A stretch of DNA of 64,000 nt from Nitrososphaerota archaeon (GTDB lineage: Archaea; Thermoproteota; Nitrososphaeria; Nitrososphaerales; Gagatemarchaeaceae): assembly GCA_028866945.1 (NCBI GenBank), contig JAGWHE010000001.1, positions 1 to 64,000 of the forward strand, written 5' to 3'. Below the pieces are notes generated by a model, which made no database searches, was not told where the DNA came from, and saw nothing but the letters and a program-made list of their open reading frames with translations. Both the position numbers and the translations under genes were made by a program. Below are positions 17,158-25,896 of the stretch, one piece after another (position 1 is the stretch's first letter; each line of letters starts with the position of its first letter).

Positions 17158-17757
17158 TCACATCGCGTGAGGCGAAAAGTGCCCTATCTGCATCAGGGCG
17201 ACCCTGCTGCCTGGCCTGGGGCTCGAGTACAGCCTCGAAATCCTCCCCACGAGTTGGTGCGCCGCTCGCACAGCCTTGGGCAAGTCCGAGTCGCTCGCCA
17301 CCCTCGCTTCGATGTCCAGCTGTCCCGCCGCGATCCTGGCGTCGATGATGGTGGTCCCGTCGTCGGTCACCCACTTCATGACTATCCCGTCGTCGCCGTT
17401 GGCCATGCCGACCCATCTGATGTTGTCGAACCATCTCCCCTTCAGGGCCCCGATCACCTTGGTCGCGCTGCCCGCGTACGGAAGGAAGGTGTGGAGTATC
17501 GGCACGCTCTTCGTCCCGCCGTTCGCCGGTCTGAGGCCCGACCCTGACCTGCTCCTGTCGGTCAGACTGTATCCCTCCGGGGACCTCACCACCAGCCCGC
17601 TGTCTTCCAGCCTCTCCAGGGTCCTGGAGAGCGTCTCCGGGTGAGACCCTGTAATGCGTCTTAGGCCGTCGAAAGTGAACAGTGACAGGCCCTCTTCCTC
17701 GATGGTCCGCACGACCTCGGCGTCCCGGGGGCTCAGCTCGCCGTCGATTCTGTCCAA
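17158..17757 (-). CDS. Winged-helix transcription regulator
   Basis: 199 residues. Residues about 8-70 form a winged helix (FTFDGLRRITGSHPETLSRTLERLEDSGLV, then the wing SPEGYSLTD). The C-terminal ~110 residues are a separate alpha/beta domain with no recognised ligand site. It is next to the HtrA-like gene on the same strand and could regulate it. A TATA-like tract (ctttttaaaac) lies about 27 bp upstream. Confidence 0.7.
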   Translation of the reverse strand: MDRIDGELSPRDAEVVRTIEEEGLSLFTFDGLRRITGSHPETLSRTLERLEDSGLVVRSPEGYSLTDRSRSGSGLRPANGGTKSVPILHTFLPYAGSATKVIGALKGRWFDNIRWVGMANGDDGIVMKWVTDDGTTIIDARIAAGQLDIEARVASDSDLPKAVRAAHQLVGRISRLYSSPRPGSRVALMQIGHFSPHAM

Positions 17758-17860
17758 GACAGAATCAACTTCGCTTGCTTCTTTTTAAAACCTGTTCCCG
17801 ATGAAACGACCCGACTCCCCTCTTCATCGTTAAATACAAACATCGAGACTGACACAGCGT

Positions 17861-18322
17861 ATGTCCGCCGACAAGCCGACAGCTGCGTACTACCTGTCCC
17901 TCATCGCTGGCGTGTTCGTCATCCTGGCCGGGCTGCTCATAGCTGTGTTCGGAGCGCTTGTGACCGTGTTCGTCGCCGGGATTGGCGGCCTGTTCGGGCT
18001 CCTCGGAGTGGTCTGGGGCATCCTGATAATCGTGTTTGCCAGCCGGCTCAACTCGGACCCTAGCAGTCACGCGACCTCGGGCGCGATGATAGTCGTGTTC
18101 TCCGTCCTTAGCTGGATCGGCTCCCTCGGAGGCTTCTTCATCGGGTTCCTCCTCGGCCTCATCGGGGGGATCCTCGCAATCGTATGGAACCCGTCCGCCC
18201 CTCAGCCGGCTCAGCCTCAGGGTCTTGCGGGCGCACAGGCCGGAACGAAATACTGCGTGTCCTGCGGGTCTCAGCTCGCAGTCGGGGCGTCCTTCTGCCC
18301 AAAGTGCGGCGCAAAGCAATAG
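17861..18322 (+). CDS. Membrane protein with C-terminal zinc ribbon
   Basis: 153 residues. Four hydrophobic segments (about 10-35, 38-60, 70-90, 92-108) resemble DUF4064-type small membrane proteins, followed by a Pro/Gln linker and a C-terminal four-cysteine zinc ribbon (CVSCG...CPKCG). The ribbon is probably cytoplasmic. A TATA-like element (cgttaaatac) is about 27 bp before the ATG. Confidence 0.7.
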   Translation: MSADKPTAAYYLSLIAGVFVILAGLLIAVFGALVTVFVAGIGGLFGLLGVVWGILIIVFASRLNSDPSSHATSGAMIVVFSVLSWIGSLGGFFIGFLLGLIGGILAIVWNPSAPQPAQPQGLAGAQAGTKYCVSCGSQLAVGASFCPKCGAKQ

Positions 18323-18392
18323 TCCCTGTCCTTCGGATCGCCGATTTCGCTCCTGGAACGGCAGAAATATCCCACGCTTCAGGGAACCGTCC

Positions 18393-18875
18393 TTGGTGTC
18401 CCTGTCGAAGCTCGTCGCCATTGCCGCGGCGGCTTTGGTCATACTCGCGTCCTACGAATTCTACGTCATGCAGGCGCAGCAGGGCGACTTCACCGGCTCT
18501 GTCCCGTCGGCGTTCACCGTAGACGGGAAGACCTACACTTTCACCTACTCGGCGACCACCCCGGCCGAAAGGCAGACAGGCTTGATGAACAAGATGATCA
18601 CGGACGCCACGACGATGCTCTTCGCCTTCCCTTCCTTCGGGCGGTGGTCCTTCTGGATGTATGACACGAACAGCAGCCTCGACATGGTCTGGCTGAACGC
18701 GACCGGGGCCTCGGCGAGGGTGGTCTTCGTGGTTACGTCGGCGCCCCCATGCTACGACTCGGCCGCCTGCGCGGTCTACACCCCGCCCTCCCCCGCGAAC
18801 TTCGTCATCGAAGCCAAGGCGGGGTTCGCCGCCGCGAACGGCGTGGCGGTCGGTTCCGCGGTCACGCTCAGCTAG
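18393..18875 (+). CDS. DUF192 family secreted/membrane-anchored protein
   Basis: 160 residues from the TTG at 18393 (GTG at 18396 is equally possible); a gaaatat box 27 bp upstream supports a leaderless start here. An N-terminal hydrophobic segment (about 5-20) is a signal anchor. The rest matches DUF192: TPAERQTGLMNK, then MLFAFPSFGRWSFWMYDT and LDMVWLNA, the usual RxxGLM, F-W-M and lDvvFld blocks. The family is extracytoplasmic and of unknown function. Confidence 0.8.
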   Translation: MVSLSKLVAIAAAALVILASYEFYVMQAQQGDFTGSVPSAFTVDGKTYTFTYSATTPAERQTGLMNKMITDATTMLFAFPSFGRWSFWMYDTNSSLDMVWLNATGASARVVFVVTSAPPCYDSAACAVYTPPSPANFVIEAKAGFAAANGVAVGSAVTLS

Positions 18876-18954
18876 ACGCTGCCCGCGGGTTCTCACCTTC
18901 GTCTAAGAAATATGACTCGGCCGTCTTTTGCCGCCTCCCTGCCCCTGCAGGTCC

Positions 18955-19248
18955 ATGCAGGCAGCGCCGAAGCCGGCTCCGAAGCAGCCGATGACCAGGG
19001 CCCAGAAGCTCAGGTGGTACGCCGAGCAACTGATGGCCGACGCCGCTTCGGACGAGAAGGCTGGGGCCTACGAGACCGCAGTGTCCCACTATCTCCAGGC
19101 CGCTGACATCCTCCTCCTGCTCGCCAAGGTCGAGGCGAATTACACGGCGTGGAAGTACTACGCCGACAACGCGTCCATGTGCCAGCAGAAGGCGAGGCGG
19201 CTCATCGCGCTGGCCCCGAAGGAAGGTTCTGCCCCCGGACCATCATAG
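18955..19248 (+). CDS. Stand-alone MIT-like helical domain protein
   Basis: 97 residues. After a short Pro/Lys tail the sequence forms a three-helix unit: QKLRWYAEQLMADAASDEKAGAYETAVSH-type helix 1-2 and a third helix ending QQKARRLIALA. This pattern (helix, D-x-x-G-x-Y-x-x-A, helix, then a basic third helix) is that of MIT domains, which bind ESCRT-III tails. A TPR-like helical repeat is the alternative reading. A CdvB-type ESCRT-III protein is encoded at 42661, which makes an MIT partner plausible. Confidence 0.5.
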   Translation: MQAAPKPAPKQPMTRAQKLRWYAEQLMADAASDEKAGAYETAVSHYLQAADILLLLAKVEANYTAWKYYADNASMCQQKARRLIALAPKEGSAPGPS

Positions 19249-19297
19249 CAGCAGCCCCACGTTCTTAATATACCACGGAGGCGCTTTTCATCGGGAC

Positions 19298-19810
19298 ATG
19301 ACGAGGTGGGAGTGCTACCGCTGTGGCCACGTGTTCGAGGGCGAAAGGACCCCTGAAGAGTGCCCCAGTTGCCACTACTCCCTCACCTTCTGGATCGAAG
19401 CTGCCGAGGCCAGCGCTCCAACGGTCAGGAACTTCGTCAAGACCGACCCCCTGATGATCGACGCCAACGAGTCCGTGCTCAGGGCCGCCCAGATGATGCG
19501 CGAGAGGCACGCCGGCAACATCCTGGTCCTCATCAAGGGCGAACCCAAGGGCATCCTCACGGAGAGGGACGTCCTCAACCGTGTCGCGGCCGACGATCTG
19601 ATAGCTTCCACCGTATCGGTGAGGAAGATCATGTCCTCCCCCATGGTCTCCATAGAAGCCGACGAGCCTCTTTCAGAGGGGGTCAAGCTCATGGCGAAGC
19701 ACGGCATCCGGACGGTCTTCGTGACCGACCACGGCAAGCCCCTGGGCCTCCTCAACATGAGGTCCATCGTCGGCGACCAGTTCCGGGTAGCCAAGAGCCT
19801 AGAGTCGTAG
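19298..19810 (+). CDS. Zinc-ribbon plus paired CBS domain protein
   Basis: 170 residues. A rubredoxin-like four-cysteine ribbon (CYRCG...CPSCH, residues 6-26) precedes two CBS domains (about 45-105 and 110-168) with the typical GILTERDVLNRV and MRSIVGD endings. CBS pairs bind adenosyl nucleotides and sense energy state. A TATA-like box (cttaatatacc) lies about 30 bp upstream. Likely cytoplasmic sensor; the target is unknown. Confidence 0.85.
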   Translation: MTRWECYRCGHVFEGERTPEECPSCHYSLTFWIEAAEASAPTVRNFVKTDPLMIDANESVLRAAQMMRERHAGNILVLIKGEPKGILTERDVLNRVAADDLIASTVSVRKIMSSPMVSIEADEPLSEGVKLMAKHGIRTVFVTDHGKPLGLLNMRSIVGDQFRVAKSLES

Positions 19811-19863
19811 CCCCCGGAGCAGTCATTAAATCCAAGGGCACCTCTCGCCGTCTCACGGGCACG

Positions 19864-20643
19864 ATACTGTTCGTCTGCGTCGAGAACACATTCAGGAGCG
19901 TCATGTCGGAGGAGATATTCAACTCGAGGGCCCCTTCCGGGTGGCATGCCGACAGTGCGGGGGTGAGCCCGGCGGCCGCGGTCAACCCTGACGTGCGCTG
20001 GCTGCTGACCGAGCTGGGAATCCGGCTCACCGAGCGGGCCCCGAGAATGGTGACGGGGCAGATGGTGGCGGGGGCCTCCAGAGTCATAACCTTCGGCTGT
20101 CTGGACCGGTGCCCCATAGGGGCGGAGGGGAAGGGGGAGGACTGGCCACTCCCGGGAGCCGCGGGGAAGACCCCGGACCAGCTCAGGGCGATCAGAGACG
20201 AGCTGTCGGAGCGCATCGACGGGCTGATCAGAGACTACTGCCTGGCCGGAGGAAGTGGGGCATCGAGCCCAGGCCCCGGCCCCGGGCCCGGACTGGAGGA
20301 GCTGAGGAAGGAGCTCGTCAAAGCGGCGAAGGCGCGCGGTACACTCACCTACGGCCAGCTGATGAAGATCATGGGCATCTCCAGAGGACACCCACTCTTC
20401 GAGGCGATAGCCGCCGTCGACAGGGGCGAATACGCCAGGGGCGCGCCTGGCTTTGCAGCCATAATCGTGCGGAAGGACACCGGGTTCCCGGGAGGCGGTT
20501 TCTTCTGCGACGACGACCTTCCTCCCTCACTCCGGAGGCCGTTCTCGCGGGCCTCCGACCCGAAGCTCTCCGCCGCAGAGATGAACTACGTCAAGGGCGC
20601 CCAGAAGAAGATCTGGGATTACTACTCGGCGAACATCCGCTAG
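19864..20643 (+). CDS. LMW phosphatase/arsenate-reductase-like domain fused to an uncharacterised domain (start unresolved)
   Basis: The N-terminal ~130 residues match low-molecular-weight phosphatase/ArsC: the P-loop CVENTFR (Cys at 19876) fits C-x5-R, and FGCLDRCP and the terminal IRDELSERIDGLI helix are typical. The general-acid Asp, normally in a DP motif after the Trp, is replaced: the sequence reads WPLPGAAGK. A Gly/Pro linker leads to a C-terminal domain with TYGQLMKIMGI and RKDTGFPGGGFF, family not recognised. The first ATG (19903) lies after the P-loop. No ATG, GTG or TTG precedes it in frame near the predicted transcript start, so the start is given at an in-frame ATA. Confidence 0.6.
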   Translation: MLFVCVENTFRSVMSEEIFNSRAPSGWHADSAGVSPAAAVNPDVRWLLTELGIRLTERAPRMVTGQMVAGASRVITFGCLDRCPIGAEGKGEDWPLPGAAGKTPDQLRAIRDELSERIDGLIRDYCLAGGSGASSPGPGPGPGLEELRKELVKAAKARGTLTYGQLMKIMGISRGHPLFEAIAAVDRGEYARGAPGFAAIIVRKDTGFPGGGFFCDDDLPPSLRRPFSRASDPKLSAAEMNYVKGAQKKIWDYYSANIR

Positions 20644-20747
20644 GCCCTTCGCGGTGGTCCATTGACGGGTCCGTCCCTCGGCCCCGGTCCGGCCCTGGGC
20701 AGACTCTTTCGATTCAGCTTAAGTGAGAACACCGTAAGACAAGGGCG

Positions 20748-21788
20748 TTGCGCCCCACTCGCGACAAGCTCTTCGACTGGATTCTGGGCCTCGGTCCCAG
20801 GTCAAGGTACAACCTCACCTCGAGCGGGCTCCCAGAGCCTGAGCTCCGCAGCATGGGGGTAGAAGCCTCCTTCGAGGAGTTCGCGTCCGAGGGGAAGACC
20901 GACACCGAGATCCTGGGGGGTTTCGCCGAGGAGGTCGCCAAACTCTACGGGGTGTCGCCCGAAAACGTAGTCGCCACCTCCGGGGCGTCTGAAGCGATCT
21001 TCCTCGTCTACGGCGTCCTCGGACATGGGTTGCGGGCGGTCGTTCCACTCCCGAACTATCCTGCCATGTTCACCATACCGAGGAGCTTGGACATGGGCGT
21101 GGGCGGGCTCGTCTCCCGGGCGGGGGGTGCCCGCCCTTCGATCCTGGGCTTGACCGACTCGAACAACCCCACGGGCAGGAGCTTGGGGGATGAGGCGCTC
21201 GATGAGCTGGCTGCTGCGAAGGGGAATGCCAGGGTCATCTTCATCAACGAAACCTACAGGGAGTTCGCCTTCTCCGGCAGGCCGCGGACCCACTTCGGGC
21301 GCTCGGCGAAGATCGTGACCTGCTCGACGATGACGAAGTTCTACGGCCTCGGCAGGCTCCGCGTCGGATGGATCTTGGCCGACGGACCGAAGGCACAGAG
21401 GCTGCTGAACGGGAAGTGGGCGATAAGCGGCCACGACTCTGAGTATTCCCTTTGGCTGGCTACCCAGGTGCTCAGGCAACGGCACAGGTTCGTCGAGCGT
21501 GCGCACGGGATCTATGACCGGAACGCCGCGCTGGTCCGCAGGTTCCTGGAGCGCACCGAAGGGGTGTCGTCGGAAATCGGTCCTGCCCCCTTCTGCCTGA
21601 TCCGGTACAAGAAGGGGCCGCCCTCTGTCGACTTCGCGCGAAGGTTGCTCGAGAAGACCGGAACCCTGGTGTCGCCGGGCGACTTCTTCGGGGCCCCCAG
21701 GGCGTTCAGGCTCTGCTTCACAGCCGACGAGCAGACTCTGCAGGGCGGCCTCGACGCACTGACCGACTACCTCGGCAGGTCTCCCTGA
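20748..21788 (+). CDS. Class I/II PLP aminotransferase
   Basis: 346 residues, TTG start. Fold-type I aminotransferase with TSGASEAIFLV near 84-94, the DSNNPTG segment near 138-144, and the PLP lysine in STMTKFYGLGRLRVGW near 196-211. It would move an amino group between an amino acid and a 2-oxo acid. It is shorter than AspAT and resembles archaeal capreomycidine-synthase/kynurenine-aminotransferase-like members. Neighbours (phosphatase fusion upstream, pyrimidine genes on the other strand) give no substrate. Confidence 0.85.
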   Translation: MRPTRDKLFDWILGLGPRSRYNLTSSGLPEPELRSMGVEASFEEFASEGKTDTEILGGFAEEVAKLYGVSPENVVATSGASEAIFLVYGVLGHGLRAVVPLPNYPAMFTIPRSLDMGVGGLVSRAGGARPSILGLTDSNNPTGRSLGDEALDELAAAKGNARVIFINETYREFAFSGRPRTHFGRSAKIVTCSTMTKFYGLGRLRVGWILADGPKAQRLLNGKWAISGHDSEYSLWLATQVLRQRHRFVERAHGIYDRNAALVRRFLERTEGVSSEIGPAPFCLIRYKKGPPSVDFARRLLEKTGTLVSPGDFFGAPRAFRLCFTADEQTLQGGLDALTDYLGRSP

Positions 21789-21824
21789 CCCCCAGAGAAG
21801 CACCGGCGGCTGGGCCGCGCCGCC

Positions 21825-22529
21825 TTACTTCCTCAGTCCAGCCAGGGCCTTCGCCGGGTCTTGGGACTCCGTTATCGTCCTCCCGACCAGCATGAAGTCT
21901 GCGCCTGCCGCCAGCCCTGCCGTCGCGTCTCCTCCCTGGGCCCCGACGCCGGGGGAGAAGATCAGACAGTTCTTCCCGACGATCTCCCTTGTCTCCCTTA
22001 TCCTGTCCACAGACTTGGCCGAAACTACGACCCCGTCGGCCCCCCACTCTCTCGCCCTCTCGGCGAAGACCCGGTAAAGAGGTTCCCCGTTTTCGAGCCG
22101 CAGGTCGTACCCTTCGCTCGCTCCCTTGTGGCTCATGTAGACCAAGAAGATGACCCCTCCCCCCTTCAAGTGCACCTGGTCCAGCACCCCCCCGAGCCCC
22201 TCTTCTCGTCCTACGAAGGGATTGACGATGACCGCGTCGAAGCCGAACGCGAAGAGCGAATCCACGATGTTCAGGTTGGTGGACTCGATGTCGTTCACCT
22301 TGAGGTCGGCGATCAGGGGGAGCTCTTCTGCGTGGCACACTTCGAGAATGCCGCCTATCCCTCGGAGGCCGTAGGGGAGGAGCAGGTGGTGGTTCAATTT
22401 CACCCCCGCCACGCCGTCCTTGACGACCCCGAGGACGCGCTCCGCCCTCGCGAGCCTAGAGTCGAAGGGGCCCCAGAGGTCTAGGTTGAGGACGATTCTG
22501 CTCTGCCTGGACGACGCGGACCGGAGCAT
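21825..22529 (-). CDS. pyrF: Orotidine 5'-phosphate decarboxylase
   Basis: 234 residues from the ATG at 22529. The barrel has the catalytic DxKxxD set at Asp75, Lys77 and Asp80 (ADLKVNDIE), and VSAKSVDRIRETREIV and SPGVGAQGGD blocks that bind phosphate. It converts OMP to UMP. It is the last gene of a pyrE-pyrD-pyrF unit read on the reverse strand; the pyrD stop is 18 bp upstream. An in-frame extension further upstream has no canonical start before the pyrD stop. Confidence 0.93.
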   Translation of the reverse strand: MLRSASSRQSRIVLNLDLWGPFDSRLARAERVLGVVKDGVAGVKLNHHLLLPYGLRGIGGILEVCHAEELPLIADLKVNDIESTNLNIVDSLFAFGFDAVIVNPFVGREEGLGGVLDQVHLKGGGVIFLVYMSHKGASEGYDLRLENGEPLYRVFAERAREWGADGVVVSAKSVDRIRETREIVGKNCLIFSPGVGAQGGDATAGLAAGADFMLVGRTITESQDPAKALAGLRK

Positions 22530-22546
22530 CTTGTCCCTGAACGCCG

Positions 22547-23482
22547 TCAGCCGGTCCCCCCTCTCAGCCCGCCTCTGTGCGCTGCCCCGACCAGGTCGCC
22601 CAGCCGGTGTAGCCCTTTCCTCTCCAGATATGCCAATATCCCCAGATTGATTTCGTTGAACCTGTCGAGCTTCCTGATCGTGGAAGTACCGACCTGCACG
22701 GCGTCTGCCCCGGCAAGGAAGAACTGGACGGCGTCTTCCCAGGTCGCCACCCCTCCACACCCCATTATGGGGACGTCGAGGGCCCCCCTCAGCTCGTAGA
22801 CGCAGCGGAGCGCGACCGGCCTTATCGCTCCCCCAGAGAGTCCTCCAAAGCCGTTCGACAAGGCCCTGCTTCCTGTTTCGATGTCAATCGGGAACGCCCT
22901 GACAGTGTTTATGGCCGTCAGGCCGTCCGCCCCGGCTTCGACCGCCGCCTTGGCGACCTCCACCAGCCTCTCTGTGTTCGGGGACAGCTTCGCGAAGACC
23001 GGCTTCCTGGTCCTCCTCTTCACGGCCTTGGTCACCCTGCTGACCTCCTCAGGGTAGTGCCCGACTTCTGTGCCCACTCCTGCTACATGCGGGCAGCTGA
23101 GGTTCAACTCATAGGCCCGGAAGTCCTCTCCATCCAGGGCATCTACCACCCGCGCGAACTCCTCCGAATCTCCCCCGAAGATGGACACGACGATCGGAAG
23201 CCCCTTCCCCCGCACCTGCGCCAGCTGCTCAGAGAACTTCTCCGCCCCGGGGTTCGGGAGCCCGGCGGCGTTCACCCACCCACCTTCCACCTCCACCAGC
23301 GTGGGCTCTGGGTATCCCTCTCTTGGGATGGGCCCGATCGACTTGGTGACCGCGGCTCCCGCCCCGAACTTCAGCGCCGCCAGCACCTTGTCTAGAGAGC
23401 TTCCGTGGACCCCAGAGGCGAGCACCGTGGGGTTTGACAGATGTAGGCTCCCCATCTCCACGGTGATGGCATCGACCCCCAT
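22547..23482 (-). CDS. pyrD: Dihydroorotate dehydrogenase (class 1)
   Basis: 311 residues. The FMN barrel has the class 1 active-site Cys130 in NLSCPHV, TKSIGPIPREGYPEP near 46-60 and INTVRAFPIDIETG. A class 1B enzyme normally pairs with PyrK for NAD, but no pyrK is in this window. Other GC-rich archaea also carry PyrD without a linked PyrK. Its ATG follows the pyrE stop directly, so translation is probably coupled. Confidence 0.93.
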   Translation of the reverse strand: MGVDAITVEMGSLHLSNPTVLASGVHGSSLDKVLAALKFGAGAAVTKSIGPIPREGYPEPTLVEVEGGWVNAAGLPNPGAEKFSEQLAQVRGKGLPIVVSIFGGDSEEFARVVDALDGEDFRAYELNLSCPHVAGVGTEVGHYPEEVSRVTKAVKRRTRKPVFAKLSPNTERLVEVAKAAVEAGADGLTAINTVRAFPIDIETGSRALSNGFGGLSGGAIRPVALRCVYELRGALDVPIMGCGGVATWEDAVQFFLAGADAVQVGTSTIRKLDRFNEINLGILAYLERKGLHRLGDLVGAAHRGGLRGGTG

Positions 23483-24100
23483 CTACTTGGCCTCCATCTG
23501 CCTCAGTACGGCCTCGTAGTCGCCCTTCGTCACTTTCTTCTGCTGGTGCAGTGTCACGACCAGATCTTTGACGTCGGCGAAGGAGCTGAGCTTGACCCCC
23601 AGCTTCGCGAGGTTGGCCTTCCCTCCTTCTAGCCTGTCCACCAGCACCAGGGCGTCGTTCACCGTGCACCCGGCCCTTCTGAGTGCCTCGACTGCCGAGA
23701 TGATGCTCCCGCCCGTCGTCGCCAGGTCGTCCACCACCAGGGCTCGCCACCCTGGCCTGACCATCCCCTCCACCTGCTTGCCGAGGCCGTGTCCCTTCTC
23801 CTCCTTCCTCACATAGACCATTGGCTTCCTCAGGATGTACGCCAGGGGAGACGAGATCGTAACGCCGGCGGTCGCGACCCCTGCGACCACGTCGAAGCTC
23901 CCCTCGCCCAACCCCTTCAGGACGGTGAGGTACGCCGTCACCGCGAGTTGGTATGCCTCTGGGTCGCTGGGGACCACTCTGAGGTCGACGTAGTAGGAGC
24001 TGGACTTTCCGCTGGCCAGTGTGAACTTTCCGAATCGCAGGGCGCCAATCCTGAAGAGGGCCTCGGCAAGGGCAACCCTGCCGCTCATCATGTCAGACAA
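23483..24100 (-). CDS. pyrE: Orotate phosphoribosyltransferase
   Basis: 205 residues. The PRPP-binding signature LVVDDLATTGGS is at 121-132, KFTLASGKSSSYYVDLR at 25-41 binds orotate and VRKEEKGHG at 97-105 is the flexible loop. It makes OMP from orotate and PRPP. It heads the pyrE-pyrD-pyrF run and its stop abuts the pyrD start. Confidence 0.95.
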   Translation of the reverse strand: MSDMMSGRVALAEALFRIGALRFGKFTLASGKSSSYYVDLRVVPSDPEAYQLAVTAYLTVLKGLGEGSFDVVAGVATAGVTISSPLAYILRKPMVYVRKEEKGHGLGKQVEGMVRPGWRALVVDDLATTGGSIISAVEALRRAGCTVNDALVLVDRLEGGKANLAKLGVKLSSFADVKDLVVTLHQQKKVTKGDYEAVLRQMEAK

Positions 24101-24174
24101 TGCCGATGCGACCTCCCGAACCGGGTTCTTTCAGGCTGCCGATTTTCGAAGTTGAACCCGCGCAAGATTTCGTC

Positions 24175-24849
24175 CTACCGCGGATTTAAGCCTTGAACGA
24201 TTCTCCGCCAGTCCAAGAGAGTCCTGGACGCTCTGACGTAGGTGTCCGGATCCAGCTCCTGGGTGGTGGCGTTGTCCACGTCGATCAGGAAGACCATGTG
24301 AAGCCTCGCCTGCATCAGCTCGTCTACCGATATCGCGGGCTTGTTGTAGCGGACGTCGGTGAGCGCCTTGATCTTCTCCGCCTCTCCCCTCGCCCGCTCC
24401 CTCGGCGGCCTTACGAAGAATTCAGGGATGTCGAGAACATAGGAGGGCGTCGTACCGAGCGCGAACTCCCCCGCGAACCCACTGTACCTCGCAATCTTGC
24501 TCGCTATCCTGCTCCGTGCGAAGGCGGACGGTCCGAGTGCCTCCTCCGGAGGGATGAAGCCGGTCTCAATCTCCACAATGAGTTTCCCGTCCCCCCGCGT
24601 CCCCAGGACGTCGCAGACTAGACCCCTATCCAGCTTGTGTTCCACCTTCACTTCGTATCCCTGCCTGATGAGGCTCCTCGCGCAGACCAGCTCGAGGGCG
24701 GAGTGGTTGATCTTCACGAGGTTCTTCCTGTACAGGTTCACCAGGATGTCTGCTACCCCGAAGACCTCGGTCCTTACCTCCTGGGTGTCTTCCGCGCAGG
24801 CCTTTGCCGCCAGCTTGTGGAGGTCCGCCCTGAACCTGCGTACGTCCAA
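24175..24849 (-). CDS. Uncharacterised protein with nuclease-like (PD-(D/E)XK) core
   Basis: 224 residues. After an N-terminal helical region, ALELVCARSLIRQGYEVKVEHKLDRGLVCDVLG followed by KLIVEIETG gives an alpha-beta-beta core with Asp (CDVLG) and Glu-x-Glu (VEIET), as in restriction-endonuclease-like folds, though the usual Lys is replaced. A TATA-like box (ctttaatacg) is about 28 bp upstream of the start. The gene is separated from the pyr operon by about 75 bp. A related core is seen in the protein at 25897. Confidence 0.5.
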   Translation of the reverse strand: MDVRRFRADLHKLAAKACAEDTQEVRTEVFGVADILVNLYRKNLVKINHSALELVCARSLIRQGYEVKVEHKLDRGLVCDVLGTRGDGKLIVEIETGFIPPEEALGPSAFARSRIASKIARYSGFAGEFALGTTPSYVLDIPEFFVRPPRERARGEAEKIKALTDVRYNKPAISVDELMQARLHMVFLIDVDNATTQELDPDTYVRASRTLLDWRRIVQGLNPR

Positions 24850-24892
24850 CCTCCAGCTCCGAAGGGTCCGCTCGTATTAAAGCGGCCGAGCG

Positions 24893-25534
24893 TCAGCGGG
24901 CCTTCGCTTCATTGAGGATGCGCTTGACTTCCAGGTCTTCCACCTGCTCAAAGTCACCGTAGAACTCGCCTATGGCGAGGAAGGCGCCGGGGGTCGCAAG
25001 GCAGACCACCTTCGTCCCGTCCTCGGCGAGAGACTGGACCGCGTCCGCAGGTGCCACCGGGACCGCCACCACGACCTCCCTGGGGCGCCGTTTCTTGACC
25101 GACATCACCGCGGCGCTGATCGAGCTTCCTGTCGCTATGCCGTCGTCGACTATCACCACTACCTTCCCCTCGAGCGCAGGGTAAGGGGAGTCTCCCCTGA
25201 GCCTGTCCATCCTGTCCTTCACCTCTTCCCTCTTCAGGCGGATCTGCTCCTCGAGATATGCCGCGCTGGCGCCGAGCGACTCGGCCGCCGCCCTGTCCAT
25301 GATCACGTCTCCTTCCTGGGTCACCGCTCCCAAGGCGAACTCTGGCTCGCCGGGTGCCTCTATCTTCTTGGTCACCACCACGTCCAGTGGCGCCCCGAGT
25401 GCCTCGGCCACCTCATTGGCGACCACCACCCCGCCACGCGGGATGCCAAGAACAACCACATCCTTCCCCCTCAGGTGAGAGAGCGCCTGGGCCAGCTTCT
25501 TCCCAGCTTCGGTGCGATCCTTGAAGAGCGTCAT
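24893..25534 (-). CDS. Phosphoribosyltransferase-family protein
   Basis: 213 residues. PRTase fold with LGIPRGGVVVANEVA near 29-43 and the PRPP loop VVVIVDDGIATGSS near 125-138. Unlike most PRTases it has a long insertion (about 78-115) with a charged helix. Members of this group are annotated as predicted phosphoribosyltransferases of unknown substrate. A TATA-like box (about 25560-25567) is about 28 bp before the ATG. Confidence 0.85.
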   Translation of the reverse strand: MTLFKDRTEAGKKLAQALSHLRGKDVVVLGIPRGGVVVANEVAEALGAPLDVVVTKKIEAPGEPEFALGAVTQEGDVIMDRAAAESLGASAAYLEEQIRLKREEVKDRMDRLRGDSPYPALEGKVVVIVDDGIATGSSISAAVMSVKKRRPREVVVAVPVAPADAVQSLAEDGTKVVCLATPGAFLAIGEFYGDFEQVEDLEVKRILNEAKAR

Positions 25535-25896
25535 TTCCCCGCTCCGGCTGCAGGAGGGTGATATTTGGTTGCCTCGCCCGGCTCTCAGGAGGGATGTGGC
25601 TTTCCTCCGACGGCGGCCTCGTAGCGTTCCTTCATTGCCGCCGCCCCGGTTTGCCCTCGGCATGGCCTTCGTGAAGTCCGGGAGTTCCCGGCTCTACGCG
25701 CCACCATCCCGCTCGCAGACAGGTACCTGACGCCAAGGCTTTCCCCGGCGCCTCTTCTTGTCCGCGAATCCATCCTTTTCCTGGCCGGACGAGTGGTTGG
25801 TTTAATCGGTAGAGCGATATAAAATTACAGCGTTCGATTACCGGTTTTGAGAAACGTCCCGTCGACCCCGGCCAGTCTCCTCCCGGGGCATTCCGC
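25535..25896. other. Intergenic region with no convincing protein gene; possible small reverse-strand transcript
   Basis: About 360 bp. A strong AT-rich promoter-like tract (gatataaaattac, near 25816-25828) is followed on the reverse strand by about 200 bp before the separate promoter of the phosphoribosyltransferase gene. One reverse frame (ATG 25773 to 25585, 62 codons) is open but Arg/Gly-rich and unlike its neighbours. Reverse-strand hairpins include a 7-bp CGGCGGC/GCCGCCG stem. A small RNA or a short protein are both possible. Confidence 0.3.

Noticed and set aside
20262-20295. GC-rich repetitive tract as a simple repeat element
   Set aside because: It encodes the Gly/Pro linker between two domains of the phosphatase fusion.
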